Positions 46,366 through 57,100 of a stretch of 64,000 nt of DNA are shown here, piece by piece; positions within the stretch are counted from its first letter, which is position 1, and each line of letters opens with the position of its first letter. The position numbers and the translations under genes were made by a program. The notes below the pieces were generated by a model. The model was not told the origin of the DNA and did no database searches. It saw only the letters and a program-made list of their open reading frames with translations. This DNA is from Micrococcales bacterium (GTDB lineage Bacteria; Actinomycetota; Actinomycetes; Actinomycetales; Microbacteriaceae), in NCBI GenBank assembly GCA_017306245.1, contig JAFKIY010000002.1, positions 395,412 through 459,411 of the forward strand, read 5' to 3'.

Positions 46366-47531
46366 TTCTTGCCGGCGAGGAGGCGCGCAATCAGCGCACT
46401 CTGCGTCGCCCGATCCGCTTCGCTGGATAGCACTTTCGCGGCCCGATGCGACGCGTTCTTGAACTGGGCAACCTCAGCATCGGTAAGGTCGTGGAGCGCG
46501 TCGACCAGCGCATCCGCGGTCGTGTCGGAAGTGATGATGCCCAAGCCGTACTCACCGATGTGGGCATCAATTTCGGGTGCCGGAGAAAACACCAGACCTA
46601 GCCGGGCCTGTACGAAATCGAAGAACTTGTTGGGCAGGTGATAGCGGTGGCTCAACGTTTTGAGCGGGTAGAGGAAGACGCCTAGATCGTATTGGTTGAG
46701 CACGTTCGGCAATGTTTGCGGGGGTACCGGTTCGTGGACCGTGGCGTTCGGCGTCATCGCGGCGCGCTTGCGGATGGCTTTGAGGTGCCCGCCCGGTACC
46801 TCAAGCAGATAGAGGTCCAGCGTGAAGCGCTTTCCCAGCTTTTCGACTGCTTCGATGAGTTCCATGATGTTGCGTTCCGCGTCGGCGGTGCCGCTGTGGA
46901 CCAGTCGGATCCTGTTGGGATCGACTGGCGTCGGTGTGAGGTCTCGGAAGCTGGCGGCGCTGCGCACAATCTCCGTCTCCACGCCGTATCGGTCGCTATA
47001 AAGGCCCGCGAGACCCGAGCTGACGCTGGTAACCGCAGCGGCCCGTGGCAGATACTTCCGGCAGAGGTACTCCATGTACGGGCCGACAAGCACCCGCCAG
47101 ACGAGAACGGTTGCCCGCTCCTCTGGCGCCCACTCGTGCATATCAGCGTAAACCGGAGCGCCGTTCGCCGCGGCGAAAGCGAGGGGCAACGCGCGAGCAT
47201 CGTTGGCGACGACAAGGTCGTACGGGCCGGACTCGACCGTCTTCCGCCGCACAGCCTTCTCGCCCGGGGATTTAAGTTCCACCGCATTGTGGAGGTGAAG
47301 TGCAAGGCGGATTACGCCAAGGGGTGTCTCGGGCAGGGAGGATGCGTTCTCGGGGACCTCAATGTGCCGTTGGACACCCTCGGGTGCAGTACCGTAACCG
47401 ACAGTGGTCACCTCGCCGTGCTGCTGCAGCACTTCCAGCTGACGGAGCACCCGCGAGTCGGCGTGGATCGGAGAGAAGGAGACGCAGAGGATGCGGGGCC
47501 GGTCGTTCCCTTTGCGGGTCGCTGGGTTCAT
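46362..47531 (-). CDS. Glycosyltransferase family 4 protein (paralogue of 51732-52868)
   Basis: 389 residues. SFSPIHADSRVLRQLE at the N-terminus, DMHEWAPEE, and LPNKFFDFVQARLGLVFSP near the C-terminus recur in the gene at 51.7-52.9 kb, so the two are paralogues. It is coupled to the ABC transporter gene upstream and the GT4 gene downstream by ATGA overlaps. Confidence 0.86.
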   Translation of the reverse strand: MNPATRKGNDRPRILCVSFSPIHADSRVLRQLEVLQQHGEVTTVGYGTAPEGVQRHIEVPENASSLPETPLGVIRLALHLHNAVELKSPGEKAVRRKTVESGPYDLVVANDARALPLAFAAANGAPVYADMHEWAPEERATVLVWRVLVGPYMEYLCRKYLPRAAAVTSVSSGLAGLYSDRYGVETEIVRSAASFRDLTPTPVDPNRIRLVHSGTADAERNIMELIEAVEKLGKRFTLDLYLLEVPGGHLKAIRKRAAMTPNATVHEPVPPQTLPNVLNQYDLGVFLYPLKTLSHRYHLPNKFFDFVQARLGLVFSPAPEIDAHIGEYGLGIITSDTTADALVDALHDLTDAEVAQFKNASHRAAKVLSSEADRATQSALIARLLAGKK

Positions 47532-49339
47532 ATCATTTGCCTGTCGTCGTGGTCGCGCTCGCTGAGGCCGGCCAACTGCACTTGCAAGCCGAACTGCGGC
47601 AGGGATTCGGCGAGCTCGTGGAAGGAACCTTTGCCGAGGATCCTTCCGTTGTCCAGGTAGCAGATTTGGTCGTAGTCCTTGATGGTGGAGATCCGGTGCG
47701 CAACCGCAATGACGGTCACCTCGCCGTGCAACGCCTTGATGGCGCGAACCACATCATCCTCGGTTTTCGTGTCGAGAGAACTGGTCGCTTCGTCGAGCAC
47801 AAGGACGAGCGGGTCGGAGTATAGCGCGCGCGCGATTCCGAGCCGCTGCTGTTGCCCGCCGGAAAGTGAGACTCCGCGTTCGCCGATCCGCTCATCGATG
47901 CCTTTGCCGCGGGACGCAACGAGGGAATTCAGTTGCGCTTTTTCCAGGACCTCGAGGACCTTTTCCCGGTCGTAGTCGTCGTCCCAGGTGAGGGCGACGT
48001 TTTGCCCGATGGTTCCATCGAACAGGGTCACGCGTTGCGAGACGTAACCGATGCGCGAACGCCAGGCATGGATGACTTCGGGCAGCGGGGTACCGTCGAT
48101 CATGATGGTCCCCGAGGTCGGCGTGCGCAGCCCCAGCAGCAGGTCGATGAGAGTGGACTTTCCGGATCCACTCGGGCCGACGATCCCCAGGGAGGATCCA
48201 AGTGGAACTTCAAGGTCGAGCCCAAGAAGCACGGAGTCGGCGCCTGAGGGGTAGCGGAATTCGATGGCGTTGAGGGTCAATGCGAGCGGCGCCTCAGGGA
48301 GGTCAATGGGGTCTGTTCCGCCCAGCGCATCTGTGACGTTCGCTTCGGTGCCACGAAGGTCGTTGACCACGTCAGTCACCCACGGCACACTCGCCGTCGC
48401 CGTGATGACCGAGGATTGTATTCCGGTCAGTGCTGGGATGAGGCGGATTCCGGCGGCAGCAAATAGAGCAACAGCGACCACTGCGGCGTTGAGTCCGCCG
48501 AGCAGGTATCCGATTCCGCCAATTAGAAGGAATCCGCCAATGAGTGCCGCCTCATAGCTGTAGCGGGGAATGATCGAGAGAAACGAGAGGGACGCCCGTG
48601 CTTTCACGGCGCCCTGCCTTTGTCTTCCGACGACCGTCTGGATCTGACCCAGCCGACCACGGAGCGTGAGTTCTTTGAGGGACTCGACCATTTCGGTGAG
48701 GAGTTGTGCGATTCGATAGGTGAAGGCCAGATTTTCCTTGGCGGCTCGCAGTGTTCGTTTCGTCACCATCAGGTTGATCAGTGCGGCGACTACGCCAAGA
48801 TAGACGAGCGACAGCAGCGCGGTGACGGGTTGCGCGACGATGAGCACGCCAAGGGTCAACACGATGGTGAGAACGTTTCCGGGGATGGTGAGCAAGGAAA
48901 GGATGAGGCTAGAAATCGCTACGGAAATCCCGGTATCGGCGATGCGGGTGAACTCCACGGTGCTGCGTTTCGACCGCTCTTCCCAACTCGAGGCGAGGTA
49001 GGCCCGGAACATGCGGGCTCCGATCTCAAACTCGTAGATTGCGAACTGGTTGGTTGCAATCCTGTGCATGGCGACCGCGAGCGCGCTCTTGACGATGATG
49101 AGCCCGCAGGCAATGAGGAGCAGCCAGGGTGTGGCATCCTCCGGGAGCACGCCAATTATCGGAAGAGTTACCGGGGACCCCGATCCAACCGGAGTGATGA
49201 TGAGCACGAGGAGCGACATCGCTGCGACATCGAAAAGGGCGAGAATCGCCGTGCACACGATGTAGATGACGAGGAATTGCCGCGCCCGACCTGGCAGCAG
49301 CGGCAGCAGGTCGCGGACCGCGCTCCACAACTGTTTCAT
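47528..49339 (-). CDS. ABC transporter, fused permease and ATPase, PglK-like flippase
   Basis: 603 residues, one half of a homodimeric type IV exporter. Six membrane segments (about 20-320) precede the ATPase: Walker A GPSGSGKS, signature LSGGQQQRL, Walker B LVLVLDEATSS and the switch His in AVAHRIS. PglK-type proteins flip lipid-linked oligosaccharides. The gene order (flippase, then two glycosyltransferases and a sugar dehydrogenase) supports a polysaccharide substrate over a drug or lipid, but this is inference. Confidence 0.87.
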   Translation of the reverse strand: MKQLWSAVRDLLPLLPGRARQFLVIYIVCTAILALFDVAAMSLLVLIITPVGSGSPVTLPIIGVLPEDATPWLLLIACGLIIVKSALAVAMHRIATNQFAIYEFEIGARMFRAYLASSWEERSKRSTVEFTRIADTGISVAISSLILSLLTIPGNVLTIVLTLGVLIVAQPVTALLSLVYLGVVAALINLMVTKRTLRAAKENLAFTYRIAQLLTEMVESLKELTLRGRLGQIQTVVGRQRQGAVKARASLSFLSIIPRYSYEAALIGGFLLIGGIGYLLGGLNAAVVAVALFAAAGIRLIPALTGIQSSVITATASVPWVTDVVNDLRGTEANVTDALGGTDPIDLPEAPLALTLNAIEFRYPSGADSVLLGLDLEVPLGSSLGIVGPSGSGKSTLIDLLLGLRTPTSGTIMIDGTPLPEVIHAWRSRIGYVSQRVTLFDGTIGQNVALTWDDDYDREKVLEVLEKAQLNSLVASRGKGIDERIGERGVSLSGGQQQRLGIARALYSDPLVLVLDEATSSLDTKTEDDVVRAIKALHGEVTVIAVAHRISTIKDYDQICYLDNGRILGKGSFHELAESLPQFGLQVQLAGLSERDHDDRQMI

Positions 49340-49466
49340 CGGTGCAAGGCTACCATCGGCGTGCCGAGACCAATGCCGTCTGCGGCGCTCGCCGAACGGG
49401 GATTTGGGGTGCGGAACTCGGGGTCTCGGTAGACTTCTCCCAGCCCAAACGTCTCGCGGAGGATCA

Positions 49467-50678
49467 ATGCTCGACGCAGTCTCGTTGCTTGACGGAGCAC
49501 CGGAGGGATTGCGTCGTTTCGCCTACCGCATTGCGCAGGGACGGGGGCCGCTGGGAAAACTCGCGGATGCGGCTCGCTTTCGTTTTTCCAGAAGTGACAT
49601 TCCCGATCCGCCGCAACCCGGCGATGCGGCTGTTCGCCTCCTGATCGGTCCGGCAAATTCGGCGGGGCAGGGTTCTCAATGGGCGCGAGCCGCCGAGAAG
49701 AATTTATCGGGTGTTGCGGCCATCGCCGTGCAGGGCATCGGTGCTGACCCCATGGTGTCGGATGCGGACCTGGGCGTGCCCGTCGCCGTGTACCAGCGTT
49801 CCACAGCATGGCACGCGGCTTTCGAGCAGTACCTGGCCCAGCTGACCCATGTGATCTGGGAGTCAGGTCTCCCCTTGCTGGGTCGTCAGTACGGTTCCGA
49901 CGTTCTCCGGGAGGTCGCGCAACTCCGGGAGCACGGCGTCGGGGGCGCCTTGTTGTTCCACGGTAGTGATATTCGTCCCCCTGCCCGCCACGCGGCCCGA
50001 AGTCAGTGGTCCCCGTTCAGGAATCCGTCGGGGGCGGTTCGTGCGTTGGAGGACGGCGCGTCAAGGAATGCGGCATTGGTCGCAGAATCCGGCTTGCCCG
50101 TTTTCGTGTCGACGCCGGACCTTTTGGAGTGGCTACCGCAGGCAACGTGGTGCCCGGTGGTGGTCGATCCGGCGGTGTGGAGGGCGGATCCGACGAGAAA
50201 GAAATCGGGGGGGCCGCCGGTGGTTGTCCATGCGCCTTCGAGGGCTTGGCTCAAGGGGACGGATCGCATTGAGCCGATGCTGCACCGCCTGTCGGAGGAG
50301 GGCGTCATCGATTACCGGCGGTCTCTCGGCACCCCCCATGAACTGATGCCTGCTGTGTATGCCGACGCAGACATTGTGCTCGACCAGTTTGCGCTCGGGA
50401 GCTATGGGGTCGCCGCCTGCGAGGCGATGGCGTCCGGGCGACTCGTCATGTGCCATGTTGACGACTTCACCCGAGCTCAGGTGCGGGAACGGACGGGTCT
50501 GGAATTGCCCGTGCACGAGGCGACGATTGAGTCCCTCGAGACTGAGTTACGCTTGGCGGCTGCTGAGCCGAAAACGTTTGACAAGCTTCGAGCGGTTGGA
50601 CCGGAATTTGTCCGGGCAGTGCATGACGGTCGCCGTTCGGCAGCAGCGCTCGCGCCGTTCCTGGGTTTCAGCGCATGA
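49467..50678 (+). CDS. Glycosyltransferase, GT-B type
   Basis: 403 residues. The C-terminal half has VVVHAPSRAWLKGTDRI and FALGSYGVAACEAMASGRLV, the GT4-like donor site. The N-terminal half is unusual (no clear glycine loop). A GCGGAGGATC ribosome site precedes the ATG and a possible -10 box (TAGACT) lies about 30 bases upstream. It is divergent from the flippase operon and overlaps the convergent GT2 gene by 11 bp. Confidence 0.8.
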   Translation: MLDAVSLLDGAPEGLRRFAYRIAQGRGPLGKLADAARFRFSRSDIPDPPQPGDAAVRLLIGPANSAGQGSQWARAAEKNLSGVAAIAVQGIGADPMVSDADLGVPVAVYQRSTAWHAAFEQYLAQLTHVIWESGLPLLGRQYGSDVLREVAQLREHGVGGALLFHGSDIRPPARHAARSQWSPFRNPSGAVRALEDGASRNAALVAESGLPVFVSTPDLLEWLPQATWCPVVVDPAVWRADPTRKKSGGPPVVVHAPSRAWLKGTDRIEPMLHRLSEEGVIDYRRSLGTPHELMPAVYADADIVLDQFALGSYGVAACEAMASGRLVMCHVDDFTRAQVRERTGLELPVHEATIESLETELRLAAAEPKTFDKLRAVGPEFVRAVHDGRRSAAALAPFLGFSA

Positions 50679-51735
50679 GCGCGATTGCGGCGAGGAATCT
50701 CGGCGGCGCTTCGCGATGGAGCATGCGGCGGGGTGACGCTGACAGGAGGTTCGCCGGGCGTCTGTAGTCGGTCAAAATCCTGTGCTCGGCGGCGAGTCGT
50801 TCGGGGTCAGTGGTGCCCAGTAATTCGGTGACAATTCGCGCTTCGCGGCGGCTCACGATGCCGGCAGCGGTGGGTGCCAGATCCAGAATGCGCCGCACCG
50901 CGTCGGACAAGGCTGCGAGGTCTGCCTGAGGAGCGCCAGCGCGCAGGCTCGCTCCGAGAATGTCCATGATGTGGGTGCGGAGGAGTTTCACTGCAAAGGA
51001 TTCTCGCTGTGCCGGCGTCAGAGAAGAGATGAACTCGCCGGCCAGTACTGCGTCGAGAAACAGAAGAGACTCGGCAGCAGGTTTTGCACTGCTGGAAACC
51101 CGATTCGCCGGATCATCCTGGTGAATTAGATAGCCCGGCGCTCGTTTCGCGAGACTTATTCGAGCTTCCGAGTACCACAGTGAGGCACCCTGAATGACAT
51201 CCTCCCCAGTGCGCAGTCCGCCGGTCATGCGAATATCGCCGAATCGGCGGCGAGAGACGAGACCAAGTTGCACCGTGCGGTATGCGAGCCTGTCGCGCAC
51301 GCCGTCCAGTTTCCGCGTGCGCCAGGGGCGGACGGGTGGGCTCCGAGTTGGTGCGCCCGTTGCTGTCCGGAGCGGGGGAATCACGACGTCTGCCTCGTCT
51401 CGCCGAGCGACCGAGACCCAGGCGTCGATGGCGCCGGGTTCGTACTCATCGTCGGAGCCGAGAATCGCAGTGAACTCGCCGGTTGCGGCATCCAGCCCTG
51501 CATTGAGAGGACCAGCGGCGCTCTGGATGCCGTCCTCTAGTTTGAGCAACCTCAGCCGCGGGTCTTCAGCCCAGTGCCCCAGGGCGGTGGCAATCAATTC
51601 GGTTGCTACGTCATGGCACACCACATTCACCCGGGTGTTGACTGTGGTTGTGGTCAGAACGGACGCTGTGGCTCGAGCAATCGGTCTACGGTCGGTGTGT
51701 ACCGGGATGATCACGTCGACGACTGGATCTGTCAC
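50668..51735 (-). CDS. Glycosyltransferase family 2 protein
   Basis: 355 residues. VVDVIIPVHTDRRPIARA begins the GT-A fold and GSDDEYEPGAI holds the acidic metal motif. The GTG start overlaps the stop of the GT4 gene upstream (GTGA). It ends the three-gene unit epimerase, GT4, GT2. The sugar is unknown. Confidence 0.86.
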   Translation of the reverse strand: MTDPVVDVIIPVHTDRRPIARATASVLTTTTVNTRVNVVCHDVATELIATALGHWAEDPRLRLLKLEDGIQSAAGPLNAGLDAATGEFTAILGSDDEYEPGAIDAWVSVARRDEADVVIPPLRTATGAPTRSPPVRPWRTRKLDGVRDRLAYRTVQLGLVSRRRFGDIRMTGGLRTGEDVIQGASLWYSEARISLAKRAPGYLIHQDDPANRVSSSAKPAAESLLFLDAVLAGEFISSLTPAQRESFAVKLLRTHIMDILGASLRAGAPQADLAALSDAVRRILDLAPTAAGIVSRREARIVTELLGTTDPERLAAEHRILTDYRRPANLLSASPRRMLHREAPPRFLAAIALMR

Positions 51736-52868
51736 GCTGGCGCTCTTTTCACGAGTGCTTCGATCGAGCGGCCCCACACTTCAACTTGCGGGTCCGAGGA
51801 GAGAGCGTAGGCGGCGGCGGCTGCGTGGGATTTCCACTCGTGAACCAGGTTGGTGGTCAGCGTGTTCAACACTCTCGTCACGGCATCAGTGCCGAAGTCG
51901 TCGGTGACCGCGCCGATTCCGTGCACATCGAGTAGTCGCTTCATTTCCGACGAGGGGCCGATGATGAGTCCAAGCCGGGCCTGAACGTAGTCGAAAAACT
52001 TGTTGGGCAATGCCCAGCGGTTGTTGAAATTCGTGGGCGCAATGACGTGGATGCCGACATCGTACTCATTGAGCCGAGCGATCAACTGGCGGTACGGGAC
52101 CGCTTCCGGAAATCGGACACGCTCGGATCCCGCTGCGCGTTCATGCAACTCCGTGATGTAGTCGGGGTCATTGCCCATCAGGTAGAGATCGAGTGTCACG
52201 TCGCACTCCGTTGCCGCGACAGCGTCGATGAGCACCTCCAGTCGGCGATTGCGGATCGACGCCCCGCTGTGAACAAGTCGAATCGGGGTTCCGACCGGTC
52301 GGGCGGCGAGCTCGGCGTACGGGGCGGCGTTCGTGACGACCTCTGACTTTACGCCGTAAACGCGCTGATATTCGTCTGCAATGCCTTGCCCGACCGTCGT
52401 CATTGATGTCGCTTGAGGCAGGAATCGACGGCACATCCACCGCACGTAGGGGGCGATAAAGAGGCGCCACACCAGCAGTTCCTCATTCTGGCGAGGTGCA
52501 TATTCGTGGACATCAGCATGTACGCCCTTCGAAGGGTCGAGTTTGAGTGCAAGGCCAACTGTGTCGATGTCGTTGGCGAGGATCACATCGAATCGTCCCC
52601 GTGCCGTGAGGTCGGCAGTCGCCTGGGCTATCGCGGGTTGGCGCCAGTAGATCCGACGAAAACGATGGAGAATCAGGTCAGACCGCCTCCAGCGGCGGAT
52701 GCCATGGGCGTCGTTGAGTCGCAGGTGTGCCACCCTGGAATCGGGGCTTGGCCCGTAGCCGCAAGTTGTGACCTCGTATTTATCGGCGAAATAGTTCACT
52801 TGCTTGAGAACTCGGGCATCCGCGGAAATGTCCGAGAACGAGAGAATGAGCAATCGAGGCCGAGTCAT
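51732..52868 (-). CDS. Glycosyltransferase family 4 protein (paralogue of 46362-47531)
   Basis: 378 residues. SFSDISADARVLKQV, DVHEYAPRQ and LPNKFFDYVQARLGLIIGP align directly with the gene at 46.4-47.5 kb. Each member of the pair is embedded in a different operon. It is coupled by ATGA to the 2-epimerase gene upstream. Confidence 0.86.
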   Translation of the reverse strand: MTRPRLLILSFSDISADARVLKQVNYFADKYEVTTCGYGPSPDSRVAHLRLNDAHGIRRWRRSDLILHRFRRIYWRQPAIAQATADLTARGRFDVILANDIDTVGLALKLDPSKGVHADVHEYAPRQNEELLVWRLFIAPYVRWMCRRFLPQATSMTTVGQGIADEYQRVYGVKSEVVTNAAPYAELAARPVGTPIRLVHSGASIRNRRLEVLIDAVAATECDVTLDLYLMGNDPDYITELHERAAGSERVRFPEAVPYRQLIARLNEYDVGIHVIAPTNFNNRWALPNKFFDYVQARLGLIIGPSSEMKRLLDVHGIGAVTDDFGTDAVTRVLNTLTTNLVHEWKSHAAAAAYALSSDPQVEVWGRSIEALVKRAPA

Positions 52869-53923
52869 CCTTGTTCCTTGAGGAGTTCATCGACGACGCG
52901 TTCCGCCGCGTGCCCGTCGCCGTAAGGTGTGGCGGCGGTTGGCGGGGGTGCAGGCCGCGACATCGCGCTCGCGATGTCGTCTACCTCGTTGGCGAGCACA
53001 TTCCAGCCGAGCTCGATAGTTTCAACCCATTCCGTCTCGGATCGGATGGTCGTTGTCTTCACTCGAAGCAGGAACGCCTCCTTCTGCAACCCCCCGGAAT
53101 CGGTCACCACCCCGGCACTGTGCGCGACTGCGGCGACGAGCTCGGGGTAGGGAAGCGGTTCATGGACGACGAGCGCACCCTGATCGAGCTGGAACCCGTG
53201 CTGGGCGGCCAGCGAACGCAACCGTGGATGGGCCAGCAGCAACACGGGGCGGTCGAGACTGGCCAACGCATCGAGAATTCCACGAAGCCGGTCAGGGTCG
53301 TCGGTGTTGTCCGGTCGGTGGACGGTTGCGACATAGTATTCGCCCCGGGGCAGGTCGAGCGGTGTCGGCCGCTGCCTGGCGAGCTCGCGGTCGCGCACCG
53401 TGTAAAGCACATCGGTCATGACGTCTCCCACAAGGTTGGCCCGATCGCGGAGGCCCTCGCGGGCGAGGTTGTCCATTGCCAGTTGGGTCGGGGCCAGGAG
53501 GAGATCCGCGGCGTGGTCGGTGAGCACGCGGTTGTGTTCCTCGGGCATTCTGCGATTGAAGGAACGAAGTCCCGCCTCAAGGTGCGCGACAGGCACGTGC
53601 AACTTCACCGAAGCGAGCGCGGCCGCGAGCGTCGAGTTTGTGTCGCCGTACACGAGTACCCAGTCGGGCGTGAAACGCTTGAACTCCCGCTCAAGCCCCT
53701 CCAGCATCTGTCCCGTTTGCCGACCATGACTGCTGGAACCGACGTCGAGGTTTACGTCGGGTGTCGGAATGCCAAGGTCCCGGAAGAATACGTCGCTCAT
53801 GAGCTCGTCGTAGTGCTGCCCGGTATGGACGATAACGTGTTCTGCCCGATCTCCCAGTACCTCAGCGATCGGGGCGAGCTTCACGAACTGCGGCCGCGCG
53901 CCGACCACGCTGAGGATTCTCAT
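52865..53923 (-). CDS. Non-hydrolysing UDP-N-acetylglucosamine 2-epimerase family (WecB/WbpI-like)
   Basis: 352 residues. Motifs: VVGARPQFVKLAPI, HTGQHYDELMSD, VYGDTNSTLAAA, HLEAGLRSFNRRMPEE and TDSGGLQKEA, all of the WecB fold. WecB makes UDP-ManNAc from UDP-GlcNAc; the close homologue WbpI epimerises UDP-GlcNAc3NAcA to UDP-ManNAc3NAcA. Sequence alone does not separate the two. Because WbpB-, WbpE-, WbpD- and WbpG-like genes are present, the WbpI role is attractive (inference). Confidence 0.9.
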   Translation of the reverse strand: MRILSVVGARPQFVKLAPIAEVLGDRAEHVIVHTGQHYDELMSDVFFRDLGIPTPDVNLDVGSSSHGRQTGQMLEGLEREFKRFTPDWVLVYGDTNSTLAAALASVKLHVPVAHLEAGLRSFNRRMPEEHNRVLTDHAADLLLAPTQLAMDNLAREGLRDRANLVGDVMTDVLYTVRDRELARQRPTPLDLPRGEYYVATVHRPDNTDDPDRLRGILDALASLDRPVLLLAHPRLRSLAAQHGFQLDQGALVVHEPLPYPELVAAVAHSAGVVTDSGGLQKEAFLLRVKTTTIRSETEWVETIELGWNVLANEVDDIASAMSRPAPPPTAATPYGDGHAAERVVDELLKEQG

Positions 53924-54147
53924 GCGATTAAGCCTAGGCGGTGGATTGAACTAGCAGCAGACCTCCGCAACCATGGGACGCGATCGACGGGAAACGGTAA
54001 ACATCCAGAAATGTTGGTGGCAATTGGTTGCCTCTCGGCAGATCCGGCCCACTGGGGAGATCGACTCGCGGAGTTGAATTATCACCCTCAATTGCGGCCC
54101 AGAGGCTTAGGATGAGTGAATTGCGCGATGTTTTAAGGGGGTGCGCG

Positions 54148-57100
54148 ATGGGAAGGACGCGGCATAGAATTCTTGCATTGCTCGCCATAGCCGCGCTGAG
54201 TTTCACGGGGCTAGTGTCCCCCTTTGCTGTGGCCCCGGCAAGTGCAGTTAGCGGCTCGGAGTTCGACCCGGGAATGATCATCAGCGACGAACTTTTCTAC
54301 GACGGCAATGCGATGACCGCCTCCCAGATCCAATCATTTCTCGACGGCAAGATCGGCGTTTGTCTCTCGGATCGCTGCCTCAATGTTGCCGTGGTTCCCT
54401 TCGTTGATCGGGGCTCCTCATACTCAACATCAACCGGGGCACTCATATGCTCGGCGATTGCGGGCGGAAGCCTGCGAGTCTCAGAGCTTATTTACCGGGT
54501 GCAATCGGCATGCGGTATCTCGGCGAAGGTGATTCTCGCGACGCTGCAGAAGGAACAAGGCTTGGTCACGAGCCGTAGCCCGAGCGATTGGGCATTGCGC
54601 GCCGCAATGGGCATGGGCTGCCCCGACACGGCACCGTGCGATGATGCGTTCTCCGGAGTGGCCAATCAAATATACTCGGGAACTCGCCAACTCAAGATAT
54701 ACAAAGCTGCGGCGTTTGGACGGCAACCCGGCGCTCAGTTCGTCCCCTACAGTCCGAACTCATCGTGCGGCGGCACGACCGTCAATGTGCGCAACTATGC
54801 GACCGCGGCGCTCTACAACTACACGCCCTACCAGCCGAATGCTGCCGCTCTCGCGAACCTTTCAGGCGTTGGCGACTCATGTTCCAGTTATGGGAACCGC
54901 AACTTCTGGCGGTTCTACAGCGACTGGTTCGGGTCGACCATAGAGATTCCCTGTACCGTCAACCCTGCCAGCAAGGTCGCACAATTTTGGCAGGATCAAG
55001 GCGGAGAAGCGGGTGTGCTTGGCTCGCCAGTGACCCCTGGCATTGTCGTGGGGCCAGGTGGAGTGACCGTCGGGTACTACACAAATGGAGCCGTATACTG
55101 CACCCCAATTGTGGGCCCGACCCCCGTACTTGGTGAAATCGCCACGAAGTATTCTGCACTCGGCGCCGCGGGTGGTTCGCTCGGGGCCCCGACGAACCCA
55201 AGATTGCCGTGGTCGGCAAGTGGAGTCGTTGGATACATGCAAAGCTTCAAGCAGGGGCTAATCATGTCCTCCGGGACAACGGGGACATTTGCAGTTCTAA
55301 ACGGTCCAGTTCGCAACGAGTGGGGTGCACGCGGGGGATCGGGCGGGCCCCTTGGCTGGCCCGTCGGCGATCAGGCTGTACTGGCCGGGGGCATTCGCCA
55401 ACCCTTTCAAAATGGTCAGATTGTCGCACGATTCGGCCAGCCCACGATCGTCCTAAGCGGCGCAATTAATGCATATTGGTCTTCCGGTTCGAATGCCGCG
55501 AAACTAGGACTGCCCATTTCTGCCCCTATCGACTTGACGGCAAAGGGCGTCACGGGTTTGTACCAGATATTTGAGAACGGAATGGTGCTTTCATCCGCTA
55601 CGACAGGGACCTACGCCGTCCTCAATGGAGCGATTCGAGATGCCTGGGGTGCACTCAGTGGGACTGGGGGGCCGCTGGGCTGGCCCTCCGGCGACGCGGT
55701 CGCGGATAATGGCGGGTATCGTCAGGCCTTTCAAGGCGGAATGGTTGTCGTTTCTGAGAACGGTACAGGCGCAAGTCTTTCCGGTTCCATTGCCGCCTAT
55801 TGGTCGACCGGTTCTAATTCTGTCTTGCTCGGCTACCCGCTTGCATCTGCGAGGCCTTGGATCGCCGGAGGCGTCGACGGGGTCCTCCAGGAATTTGAAC
55901 GCGGCCTAGTCATGTCATCGGCTACGACAGGGACCTTCGCGGTTCTCAACGGGCTTGTGCGCGACGCATGGGGCGCCCGCGGGGGCTCGGGGGGCTCATT
56001 GGGGTGGCCAACAGGTGATCAGGAGATCGTGGGCGGTAATCTTCAGCAACAATTCCAGAACGGAACGGTCAAAATACCGCCCACGACGGGCTTAAGCGAC
56101 GCCATCGCCGCGTACTGGTTGACGGGCTCCAACTCGACCATACTGGGCAACTCGCTCGCCCCGGCGGTCCCGCACACCGCCAATGGGGTGTCCGGTTGGT
56201 ATCAGGTATTCCAGTACGGCATGGTCCTGTCAACTCCTACGACCGGGACTTACGCTGTTCTCAACGGCACAATGCGCAACATCTGGGGGGCACTCGGTGG
56301 TTCCGGCGGTCAGCTGGGATGGCCAACCGGAGACCAGGAGAGAGTCGCTGCAGGCGCTCGACAAAAGTTTCAATTCGGAGCGATTAGCGCGCCCACACAA
56401 AGCAGTGCTTTCGCTTTGACCGGCGCCATCGCGACGTACTGGTTAAGTGGAACGAACTCTGATCGTCTCGGTGTACCGATCAGCTCCGGCATTCCGTGGA
56501 CTGCAGGTGGTGTATCCGGCACATATCAAACGTTCAGCAATGGCATGGTGATGTCGTCAACTTCGACTGGCACGCTGTCTGTCATGAATGGCCCGGTTCG
56601 GAATCTTTGGGGGGCAAACGGCGGATCTGGGGGGCCATTTGGATGGCCAACGTCGGAGCTGAATTCCATTTCCGGTGGTTCTCAGCAACAGTTCCAACAC
56701 GGTGTCATCATTGTGCCGAATGGCGGAACTGCGGTATCAGTGATCGACCCAATTGCCGCGTACTGGTCTGGCGGATCGAATGCGTCGCTTCTTGGATTTC
56801 CTACAGCAGCCGCTCAATCTGTGACAGTGGACGGGACGGTTGTACTTTCGCAGGAGTTCGCAAGAGGCATTGCATTGTCGACATCAGGGAGTGGGACCTA
56901 CGCAATCCTGAACGGCCCGATCCGAACGAGATGGGCGTCTCTTGGCGGCCTGAATGGGCCACTCGGATGGCCCACAAGCGCCCAGGAAGCGTCCGCGGGC
57001 ATAGTGAGGCAGAGTTTTAATCGCGGGTTATTGTCCATCGCCTCGGGCGGGACAGTGGTTGTCCTTTCGGGTGACTACTATGCCTATTGGAAGACGGGAT

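Noticed and set aside
52865..53923. Calling the 2-epimerase and 6-dehydrogenases simply WecB and WecC of an ECA pathway
   Set aside because: The families cannot be separated by eye; WbpB, WbpE, WbpD and WbpG counterparts make the diacetamido uronate route at least as likely, so no firm name was given.
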